From the NCBI RefSeq assembly GCF_039545135.1, contig NZ_BAABRU010000001.1, positions 404,824-468,823 of the forward strand: a stretch of 64,000 nucleotides of DNA, in the 5' to 3' direction. Below are positions 26,398 through 33,897 of the stretch, piece after piece (position 1 is the first letter of the stretch; every line of letters begins with the position of its first letter). The position numbers and the translations under genes were made by a program. The notes beneath the pieces are model-generated. The model worked only from the letters and a program-made list of their open reading frames with translations, had not been told where the DNA came from and searched no databases. The DNA is from Herpetosiphon gulosus. GTDB lineage: Bacteria; Chloroflexota; Chloroflexia; Chloroflexales; Herpetosiphonaceae.

Positions 26398-29300
26398 ATG
26401 GCAGGGAACCAAGCAATTTTTGACCGTGCGTTAGAACAATATCAGCTTGCATCACGTGCTGGCGATTGGAACAAGGCCTTAACCGAAGCTGCTCGGGCCA
26501 TGACCGAATTTCCGACTCACGAGCAGGCTCGGATTGCTGTCGCCACCGCGTTGTTTCATACCAATAAGCTTCCACAAGCGCTACAATTGTGGCAGGAGTT
26601 GCTCAAACGCAATCCTGATAATCCGATTTTTACTGAATATATTGCCAAGATTTATCGTGCTCAAGGCGATACCGATCAAGCCATCGAGCTTTTTATGCAG
26701 CTGGCTGAGCGCTTGATCGCCCAAAAATTGCCTTTGAAGGCAGTACGAGCCTATCGCGATATTTTGGATATTCACCCCAGCCACGAAGAAGCCCGTGTGC
26801 GTTTAGCGATGGTGCTGGCTGAATCCGGCGATAAACCTGGCGCAATTCGTGAATATTTGCATCTGGGCCAGCAATTTTATGATGCTGAACAATACGATGC
26901 TGCTGATGAAGCCGCTGTCGAAGCCCTCAACGTAGACCCCGCTAGCCTCTCGGCCCAAGAATTTAAGAAGAAAGTCGATTTGGCGCGGCAAGCCTTAATT
27001 ACTGCTGCCACAGGCGATCAATTGCCCGACCAAGGCCGTTTGCAAACCAAAGAACAAATCGAACGTGCAGTCAACGAGGCGATTGAGTATCAAAATAATG
27101 GGTTGTTGGAGCAAGCCGCCCAAATGTATGAACGGGTGGTTGAGGTGCTTCCCGAACGCGCCGACATGCAATATAGCTTGGGCTTGATTTACGATGAGCT
27201 TGAGCGGCATAAAGATGCCTTGCAGGTGCTCGAAATTGCTAGCCATAATGATGAGTATGCGCTCTCGGCTCACTTTGCAATTGGTACGATCTACCAAAAG
27301 CTGGGCCAAATGGAACGCGCTGCCCAAGAGTTCGAGCAAGCGATTCGCTACGTTGATTTGCAATCGATCGGCAAAGAAGAAGCCAACGATTTGATCGATA
27401 TGTACGAAGCGACCTCAGCAATCTATCTTGAGCTTGGTGATGTGGCGCGGGCCGCCTCGTTGTATTCAACCTTGGCGGGCTTTTTGCAGGGCAAGCGTTG
27501 GGGCGCGGAACAAGCCGCTCAATATAATACCAAGGCTAAAGAGTTGACCGACCGCAGCATGATGTCGAAATTGCGCATGCTTGGTACGGGTATTTTGAAT
27601 GCGCCGCCACCTGAAGAGGCTGTGCCTGAACCACAGACCGAAACTTGGGGCAAGATGCCCTCGATCACCGATTTCCTCAGCCCCAAAAGCCGCGTCGAAG
27701 CTAGCCCAGTCGATGAGATGGCCAGCCTTGAGGCCTTAATTAGCGGTAATGCTAGCCCAGCGCCCCAAACCATGCTGACCGATATTGATCCGCTTGATGT
27801 GTTGGCCGCCAATTTGCCACCAGCTGGCGAAGTGCATTTTGCGCCGCTCACGCCGATCGATACCGAAGGGCGCAGCGAGCGGATTCAACGTTTGGTTGAG
27901 GCCAGTGAATCGTTTGCTGAACAAAATTTCTTGTATGCAGCGCTCGATGCCTGCCATGAAATTATTCGTTACGATCTTGAGTTTTATGCCATCCACTTGC
28001 GCATGGCCGAAATTCTCGAACGTTTGGGGCGCATGGATCAAGCCCTCTCCAAACTCAATTTGTTGATCGAAACCTACAAAGCACGCGGCGAAACCCACAA
28101 GGCAATTGGGGTTTATCACAAACTGATCGATCTCTCGGCGGATAGCACAATCATTCGAGCTGAATTGGCCGAGGTGCTACGCAAACAAGGTCGTAGCGAC
28201 GAGGCCGCCGAGCAGTTGGCCTATGTTGCCAACCAACAATTCCGCCAAGGCCAAACCGTCAAAGCTTTGGAGCAATTTCGCAAGCTGTTGGAATGGGCAC
28301 CTGATAGTGTCAATTTACGCGCTCAATATGGCCAAGTGCTGCTCAAACTCGAACGCTGGGAAGCAGCCTTGGAAGAATTTCGCCGCGTGATTGTGCAAAA
28401 GCCCGATGATTTGGTGGTGATGGCCCAAGCCAATATTGCCCTCGCCATGATGGGCGAATTCCCCGATGCGATTTGGGATTCAGTCGCCGCCTTGATTCAA
28501 AAGCTGGCTAGCAATCCGCAACAACTTAACGATGTGCAAGCCGAATATCGGGCCGTAACTTTGATTACTGATCGGGCGATTATTCAATTTCTCTTGGGCT
28601 TGATTCAGCAATCAACTAAGCAACATCCGGCGGCGATGCATTCGTTCAATCAAGCGCTCGAGTTGCTGGAAATTGATGCTGATCCCTTAGTTCCGCCAGT
28701 GTTGGTTTATCAAGCAATTGCCGATAGCTACATTGCCGAGGGTAATGCTGCTGGCTCAATCGAACAACTGCGCAAAATCGAGGCGATTTTGGTGACTGGT
28801 ACTGTGCCTGCTATGAGCACCAAGCATGCCTTTGCCCAACCCTTCAACGAGGGCGAGTTGCAACGGCGTTTGGCCGAAGCCTATGCAGCCAATGAGAATT
28901 TCGAAGGGGCGATTCAGGCCTTGCAGCGGGTCAAGCAATTGTTGCCCTACGACCGCCAAGCCTACACCAAATTGGCTGATATCTACTTCCGCCAAGGCCG
29001 CTTGAACGAAGCCTTGACCCAACTTGATGAATTGGCAACCTACTACGAAAGCCAAAGCCAGCTTGACCGTGCCTTGGAGATTTTGGCCACGGGCTTGCAA
29101 TTAGCACCCAAGAATATCCCGATCAAATCGCGCCATGCCCAGCTGATGATGCGACGTGGCTATCTTGATGAAGGCTTGGTGGGCTTGGATGAATTGGCCG
29201 AATTGCAGCGTAAACAAGGCTTGGTCAAAGATGCAGTGGCGAGCATTCAGCAAGTTGCCGATGTTTATTGGACTTTGGGTAAGGTTGATAAGGCTGCCGA

Positions 29301-29670
29301 AATGTACAACCGAATTGTGCAGATCGCGCCCAACGACACCGAAGCCCGCCAACACTTGGTCAGCTTTAATATTCTCTCGTTGCGCACCAAAGATGCGATT
29401 ACCCAGTTGCGTGAAATTGCGCGACTTTCGATTCAGCAGCGCAACTACGAAGAAGCGATTGCTTCATATCACCAAGTGATTGCGCTCGATCAAAAAGATG
29501 CCGATGCCTATGAGCAATTGGCCGATGTTCTGATGCGAGCACAAGAGTATGGTCAGGCAGTCCGTACCTATAAACAATTGGCGAAATTGTTGCCCGATGA
29601 TGATCGGGTTGAAGCCTTGCAAAGTGCCGCTCAACGCATGCTCGATCAGCAACAGGTGGCCAAAGGCTAG
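26398..29670 (+). CDS. Very large tetratricopeptide-repeat protein
   Basis: 1090 residues, essentially all helical TPR repeats (for example YLHLGQQFYDAEQYDAADEAAVEAL, QAAQMYERVVEVLPERADMQYSLG, EQLADVLMRAQEYGQAVRTYKQLAKLLP). Two arrays (about 10-390 and 480-1085) are separated by a Pro/Ser/Thr-rich, acidic linker (about 400-480: PPPEEAVPEPQTETWGK). No signal peptide or membrane helix. ATG 26398 has GGGGG upstream; an upstream GTG (26380) is also in frame. TPR arrays are protein-protein scaffolds; the partner is unknown. Confidence 0.85.
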   Translation: MAGNQAIFDRALEQYQLASRAGDWNKALTEAARAMTEFPTHEQARIAVATALFHTNKLPQALQLWQELLKRNPDNPIFTEYIAKIYRAQGDTDQAIELFMQLAERLIAQKLPLKAVRAYRDILDIHPSHEEARVRLAMVLAESGDKPGAIREYLHLGQQFYDAEQYDAADEAAVEALNVDPASLSAQEFKKKVDLARQALITAATGDQLPDQGRLQTKEQIERAVNEAIEYQNNGLLEQAAQMYERVVEVLPERADMQYSLGLIYDELERHKDALQVLEIASHNDEYALSAHFAIGTIYQKLGQMERAAQEFEQAIRYVDLQSIGKEEANDLIDMYEATSAIYLELGDVARAASLYSTLAGFLQGKRWGAEQAAQYNTKAKELTDRSMMSKLRMLGTGILNAPPPEEAVPEPQTETWGKMPSITDFLSPKSRVEASPVDEMASLEALISGNASPAPQTMLTDIDPLDVLAANLPPAGEVHFAPLTPIDTEGRSERIQRLVEASESFAEQNFLYAALDACHEIIRYDLEFYAIHLRMAEILERLGRMDQALSKLNLLIETYKARGETHKAIGVYHKLIDLSADSTIIRAELAEVLRKQGRSDEAAEQLAYVANQQFRQGQTVKALEQFRKLLEWAPDSVNLRAQYGQVLLKLERWEAALEEFRRVIVQKPDDLVVMAQANIALAMMGEFPDAIWDSVAALIQKLASNPQQLNDVQAEYRAVTLITDRAIIQFLLGLIQQSTKQHPAAMHSFNQALELLEIDADPLVPPVLVYQAIADSYIAEGNAAGSIEQLRKIEAILVTGTVPAMSTKHAFAQPFNEGELQRRLAEAYAANENFEGAIQALQRVKQLLPYDRQAYTKLADIYFRQGRLNEALTQLDELATYYESQSQLDRALEILATGLQLAPKNIPIKSRHAQLMMRRGYLDEGLVGLDELAELQRKQGLVKDAVASIQQVADVYWTLGKVDKAAEMYNRIVQIAPNDTEARQHLVSFNILSLRTKDAITQLREIARLSIQQRNYEEAIASYHQVIALDQKDADAYEQLADVLMRAQEYGQAVRTYKQLAKLLPDDDRVEALQSAAQRMLDQQQVAKG

Positions 29671-29699
29671 CATTCTCCTAAACTTTTCAAAATTCAAAG

Positions 29700-29732
29700 C
29701 AGCGCTGAAGCCTTGTGCTCGGCGCTGTTTTT
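29700..29732 (+). terminator. Rho-independent terminator after TPR gene
   Basis: CAGCGC pairs with GCGCTG, with a 16-base loop and a following T run (29728-29732), 29 bases after the stop. Confidence 0.75.
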
Positions 29733-29768
29733 GTTAATGGCTTGGGGCAATCAAGGAGCAGCTTGGAT

Positions 29769-30605
29769 ATGCAAGCGCCACTTAATCGTGAAACCGTACA
29801 TTTTTGGCAGGATCGGGTGTTGAATAACTTGGAGTTGTTGCATGCCCACTATATTACCCAGCGTTTCGCACCACATAGCCATGAAGAGTTTGCGATTGGG
29901 GTGATTGAGGCTGGTGGCCAAGCCTTTACCTATCAACGGCGCTCGCAGTGGCTCATGCCCGCTGGCAGTATTGCGGTGATTAATCCGCAGGTGGTGCATA
30001 CTGGTCATGCTGCTACGCCCCAAGGCTGGGTTTATCGCATGTTTTATCCTCCAGCGCATATCTTGCAGCAAGCTGCCAGCCAATTAGCTGGGCGCAATCA
30101 AGCAACCCCCTTTTTTCCTCAGCCAGTGATTCATGATCCATTTTTGATGCAGCGCCTGCTGCAACTTCATCAATTATTGTAAGACCCCAGCACCACCGCG
30201 CTCGAACGCGAATCGCGCTTGCTCTGGACGATGGCGCAACTGATTATTCGCCATGCCCAAAGCAAACCAGCGCTTACCGCCCAGCAACGGCACCCCAAAG
30301 CGGTAACGACGATTCGTGAATATTTGGCGGTGCACTATGCCGATTCAATTTCGCTTGAACAACTGGCCCAATTGGTCAATTTAAGTCCGTTTCATACGTT
30401 ACGGATGTTTCGCCAAGCAACTGGCCTGCCACCACACGGCTATCTCGTTCAACTACGGATCAATCAAGCGAAACAGCTGTTGCATACTCAGTTGCCATTG
30501 GCCGAGGTAGCCGTACAAACCGGATTTAGCGATCAAAGCCATTTGAATCGCCATTTCAAGCGGGTTTTGGGTGTTACGCCACTTCAATATCGCCGCCAAG
30601 CCTAA
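29769..30605 (+). pseudogene. AraC-family regulator interrupted by an in-frame TAA
   Basis: One continuous frame encodes an AraC-type protein of 278 codons before its stop. The N-terminal cupin-like sensor (HAHYITQRFAPHSHEEFAIGVIEAG) and the C-terminal double helix-turn-helix (ISLEQLAQLVNLSPFHTLRMFRQATGLPPHGYL, then PLAEVAVQTGFSDQSHLNRHFKRVLGVTPLQYRR) are both well preserved. A TAA at 30180-30182 (codon 138) cuts the frame exactly between the domains. The downstream half has no convincing ribosome site (possible TTG 30219 or ATG 30231). It precedes azlCD, a usual context for such regulators. It could be a recent pseudogene, a strain-specific nonsense change, a readthrough case or a sequencing error. 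Confidence 0.8.
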
Positions 30606-30687
30606 ATCAGCAAGATCATCCAAGCAATTAATCTTCAATCAGGCTATGCTCAATTTAATCATAGTTTACAAGCTTTGGAGCAGCGCC

Positions 30688-31374
30688 ATGCACTCAATTT
30701 CTGCTACCTTTCGTGCTGGAATTCGCGCGTTTTTACCGATTGCCGTGGGTATTATCCCGTTTGCCTTGATTTCGGGCATTGCCGCGATGAGTGTTGGCTT
30801 ATCGATTCCCCAAGCTATTGCCATGTCGATGATTGTGTTTGCTGGCTCGGCTCAGTTGGTGGCGATGCAACTCTTGGCTGAACATACCCCGGTGCTGTTG
30901 ATTATTCTGACGACCTTGATTATTAACTTGCGCTTTGTGATGTATAGCGCCTCGTTGGCCGACCATTTGGCTCAATTGAAGCAGCGCTGGAAGTGGCTTA
31001 GTGCCTATTTGCTGACCGATCAGGCCTATGCCTTGGCAATTAGCCTATATCAGCGTAAACCCCAAATGCGCTACAAACCATGGTTTTACCTTGGCGCAGC
31101 AATCAGTATGTGGATTACTTGGCAAATTGGGGCGGTGGTTGGAATGTTGGTTGGTCAGCAATTTCCGGCCAGTTGGCAACTCGATTTCACGATTCCGCTG
31201 ACCTTTATTGCTTTGGCCATGCCTGCGATCAAAAATCGGCGCTTGGCGGCGGTAGCTCTTGGCGCGGCGATTATGGCTGGAGCCACGGCAATGTTGCCTT
31301 ATAAATTGGGCTTGGTGCTGAGTGTATTGGTAGGTGTTGGGCTTGGGTTGTATCTTGAGGGGCGGCAGGCATGA
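30688..31374 (+). CDS. azlC: AzlC-family branched-chain amino acid exporter, large subunit
   Basis: 228 residues with about six to seven transmembrane helices. FRAGIRAFLPIAVGIIPFALISGIAAMSVGL and IVFAGSAQLVAMQLL are the AzlC signature. With small AzlD it forms an exporter of branched-chain amino acids or analogues in the inner membrane. ATG 30688 has TTTGGAG upstream. The stop codon overlaps the azlD ATG (ATGA). The adjacent AraC regulator is broken, so control may be altered. Confidence 0.92.
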   Translation: MHSISATFRAGIRAFLPIAVGIIPFALISGIAAMSVGLSIPQAIAMSMIVFAGSAQLVAMQLLAEHTPVLLIILTTLIINLRFVMYSASLADHLAQLKQRWKWLSAYLLTDQAYALAISLYQRKPQMRYKPWFYLGAAISMWITWQIGAVVGMLVGQQFPASWQLDFTIPLTFIALAMPAIKNRRLAAVALGAAIMAGATAMLPYKLGLVLSVLVGVGLGLYLEGRQA

Positions 31375-31682
31375 TGATTTTACTGCTGATTATGGGGATG
31401 GGCTGCGTGACATTTTTGCTGCGGCTCTCGTTTATTAGCGTGGCGGGCAAAACCTCTATGCCTCAATGGTTGCAACGTTGTTTACAATTTGTGCCAATTG
31501 CGGTGCTGATGGCGATTATTGTGCCGGATTTAATCTATCAGCAACATCATTATCAATTGCTTAATAATAATGAACGCTTGATTGCTGGCTTGGTTGCGGC
31601 CTTAGTCGCTTGGAAAACCAATAACGTGCTACTGACGATTGGAACTGGCATGGGTTTGTTATGGTTATTGCAGAGCTTGTAG
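31371..31682 (+). CDS. azlD: AzlD-family exporter small subunit
   Basis: 103 residues, four hydrophobic helices. MGMGCVTFLLRLSFI, PQWLQRCLQFVPIAVLMAIIVPDL and NNVLLTIGTGMGLLWLL match the AzlD family. It partners AzlC; the genes overlap by four bases. Confidence 0.9.
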   Translation: MMILLLIMGMGCVTFLLRLSFISVAGKTSMPQWLQRCLQFVPIAVLMAIIVPDLIYQQHHYQLLNNNERLIAGLVAALVAWKTNNVLLTIGTGMGLLWLLQSL

Positions 31683-31691
31683 CCGAGTGTT

Positions 31692-31802
31692 CCCTCACCC
31701 CCTGACCCCCTCTCCCGCACGCGAGGCGAGGGGGAACCATCCCACCATGAAGGTTTGAATGCCCCTCGCCCGCCGTAGTGGGAGAGGGGTTGGGGGTGAG
31801 GG
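31692..31802. repeat. MITE-like element, second copy
   Basis: A 111-base unit with the same CCCTCACCCCC / GGGGGTGAGGG ends as 24632-24722 and inner CTCTCCCGCACGCGAG...GTGGGAGAGGGG. It fills the gap between convergent azlD and amidase genes and may act as a bidirectional terminator. Confidence 0.75.
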
Positions 31803-31806
31803 ACTC

Positions 31807-32835
31807 TCAGCGGTCGGTTGGTGGTGGCAATTGGTCGCTTGTGCCCTGCATAGCGCTGACTTGCACCCAGCCAACAATATTGGAGCTACCGCGCACAAAG
31901 CCTTCGTACCAGCCATCACGCTGGCGAAATGGCATAAAACGTTGATCTTCTTCTAGCGTATGCAATACCCTAGCCTCAGCATCTGGTGCTGAATGCACGG
32001 TCACATCGGCAGTTTTGGGGCGCTGAATCGCATATTCAATCACCCGCAACGCTTCTAAATCATTGGGATCACGCACTTCGAGGTAGCGCAGCAAGCCATT
32101 GGCGATGCTCTGAGCAATCACATCTGATTGATTAAGCATAAACGCCCGATCCGTGGGATTGGTCAAAAAGCCCATTTCGACGATCACGGCTGGGGTAGTT
32201 GGAGCAATCGCATTGCGATGTCGCCGCCAGCTAAAGGCATAGTAGCCGCGCATGTTGGCGGTAATCGCCGAATCTTGGGGCATATCAGTGCCAGCGGCAT
32301 ATTCGCTGACCAAGCTATCGAGTAACAATAAACTGGCCTCTGAGGCTCTCCATGGAGTCGCCATTTTAAAGCCGCGACTGCTGGTGCTAGTCGAACCATC
32401 GGCATGGATCGAGATAAAGGCATCGGCTTTGTAGGCAACTGGCACAGTCGCAGGCAACAGATCGACTGTAATTCCCTCGGCCTCAAGCAAGGCTTTGACC
32501 TGTTCGGCAACTGGTAAGTTCACATCCGATTCGGTAATGCCATTGACGAATGCCCCAGTCGAGGTACGGAATTTAGCTAAATCATCGGGTAAATCTTCGG
32601 TTTGCCAATGGCCAACTTGAATTCCGACCCGTGGCGGTTGGGGCACGGGGGTTTCAGTTGGTGGTGCTGGAGTCGCACTTGGTGCTGGAGTCGCTGTCGG
32701 CACAACCCTGGTTGGGGCACTGGTGGCGATCGCGATTTGCTGCACCGCAGCAGGTTTGGGAGCTTCAACAAGTATAGCAGTATCGCTACAGCCTACAACG
32801 AACAGCGTGCCAACAATCAAAGACCAGCGTTTCAT
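31807..32835 (-). CDS. N-acetylmuramoyl-L-alanine amidase lipoprotein (Amidase_3)
   Basis: 342 residues. Lipoprotein signal with lipobox VVGC (Cys16), then a Pro/Ala/Thr linker. The Amidase_3 domain (about 70-255) shows the metal-site patterns GHW, SIHADGST and VIVEMGFLTNPTDR with the catalytic Glu. The C-terminal SH3-like domain (VTVHSAPDAEARVLHTL...GWVQVSAM) may bind the wall. It cuts the amide between the peptide stem and MurNAc, for cell separation or turnover. The first metal-ligand segment reads VGHWQTEDLPDD, slightly different from the usual D-P-G-H-G, which is worth noting. Confidence 0.87.
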   Translation of the reverse strand: MKRWSLIVGTLFVVGCSDTAILVEAPKPAAVQQIAIATSAPTRVVPTATPAPSATPAPPTETPVPQPPRVGIQVGHWQTEDLPDDLAKFRTSTGAFVNGITESDVNLPVAEQVKALLEAEGITVDLLPATVPVAYKADAFISIHADGSTSTSSRGFKMATPWRASEASLLLLDSLVSEYAAGTDMPQDSAITANMRGYYAFSWRRHRNAIAPTTPAVIVEMGFLTNPTDRAFMLNQSDVIAQSIANGLLRYLEVRDPNDLEALRVIEYAIQRPKTADVTVHSAPDAEARVLHTLEEDQRFMPFRQRDGWYEGFVRGSSNIVGWVQVSAMQGTSDQLPPPTDR

Positions 32836-32849
32836 CGGGTGGTTCCTTG

Positions 32850-33005
32850 TATGGATGGGGTTAGGGACTAGGGGTCAGGGATCAGGGACTAGGGATCAGG
32901 TTAATATACATTTTGGTTTCTATCCTTAAATTGGGCTTGCGTCTCTTCCATTAGTTGATACCTTCTGGCCCCTGAATCCTAACCCCTGACCCCTAAACAT
33001 TAACA
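32850..33005. repeat. Intergenic repeat block
   Basis: Units of the GGGACTAGGGATCAGGG type and CCCCTGACCCCTAA lie in the divergent gap between the amidase and the response regulator. No gene is seen. Confidence 0.55.
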
Positions 33006-33024
33006 TGGCTTTGCACTTAATTGC

Positions 33025-33055
33025 TTGACACAAAGATTAAGGTTGAGCATATATT
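33025..33055 (+). promoter_or_regulatory. Possible promoter of response regulator
   Basis: TTGACA (33025-33030) and TATATT (33050-33055) with a longish 19-base spacer, 27 bases before the ATG. Confidence 0.45.
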
Positions 33056-33082
33056 TGATGATAATTGGCTAAGGATTCTCCC

Positions 33083-33829
33083 ATGCAGACAATCCAAACA
33101 TTGGTGGTTGAAGATCATCCGGCGTTGCGGGCGGCAATGGTTGCTGGGTTGCACGCTACCAAAGAGATAACTGTGATTGGCGAGGCTGGTAGCGGCGAGG
33201 ATGCAATTGAATGGTGTGCTCAACATACGCCGCAAGCCATTTTGATGGATGTGGCCTTGGCCAGTCAACTCAATGGCATTCAAGCTGCGGTGATTATTCG
33301 CCGTGAACATCCGCGGATTCCGGTGGTGTTTTATTCAATCCAAGATGATGATGCCTATTATCGCGATTTCCAGCGTTCGGGCATTCTAAGCCACTATGCG
33401 TATGTGCGCAAAAGTAATTATCTACTACCAGCGATGGTTGCGCCGCTGCTGCGTGATGCCTTTCAAGGCCGGGCTTTTATCGACCCCGATATTGCTAGTC
33501 GGGTGCAAGAAGTTCGCCATCGCGATGAGCAATCGGCGCTTGATTTGCTTGAGCCAGCCGAGCGTGAAGTGATGACCTTGGTGGCTCATGGCTTTACCAA
33601 CGATCAAATTGCCCAGCGCTTGGGGTTTCGTGATGCCCGTGCGGTCAGTCGCATCAATGGTCAAATTTACACGGCCTGGGGTTTGAATGAAAATACCACT
33701 GATGAAAAAGTAGCACGTACTCGGGCGACAATTATTTTTCATGAGCGCCAACTGATTGTCTGGGATGAAGAAGGGCGTGGGCGGGCGTATATGCCCGATG
33801 GTCAGTGGCAAGCACGCTGGAACGATTAA
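33083..33829 (+). CDS. NarL/LuxR-family response regulator
   Basis: 248 residues. Receiver domain (1-125) with VVEDHP and phospho-acceptor D56 in LMDV, and YVRKSN as the conserved Lys. The C-terminal DNA-binding part has LEPAEREVMTLVAHGFTNDQIAQRLGF, a GerE-like helix-turn-helix, followed by an unusual ~55-residue extension (TTDEKVARTRATIIFHERQLIVWDEEGRGRAYMPDG). ATG 33083 has AAGGA upstream. No kinase is adjacent; the orphan kinase at 1169 is of the matching type, but pairing is speculation. Confidence 0.88.
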   Translation: MQTIQTLVVEDHPALRAAMVAGLHATKEITVIGEAGSGEDAIEWCAQHTPQAILMDVALASQLNGIQAAVIIRREHPRIPVVFYSIQDDDAYYRDFQRSGILSHYAYVRKSNYLLPAMVAPLLRDAFQGRAFIDPDIASRVQEVRHRDEQSALDLLEPAEREVMTLVAHGFTNDQIAQRLGFRDARAVSRINGQIYTAWGLNENTTDEKVARTRATIIFHERQLIVWDEEGRGRAYMPDGQWQARWND

Positions 33830-33897
33830 GCAAATTGCCAATTTGTTGCATATAATGTGCTATACATACGAGTTTACCCATTTGATGGGAGATTAAG

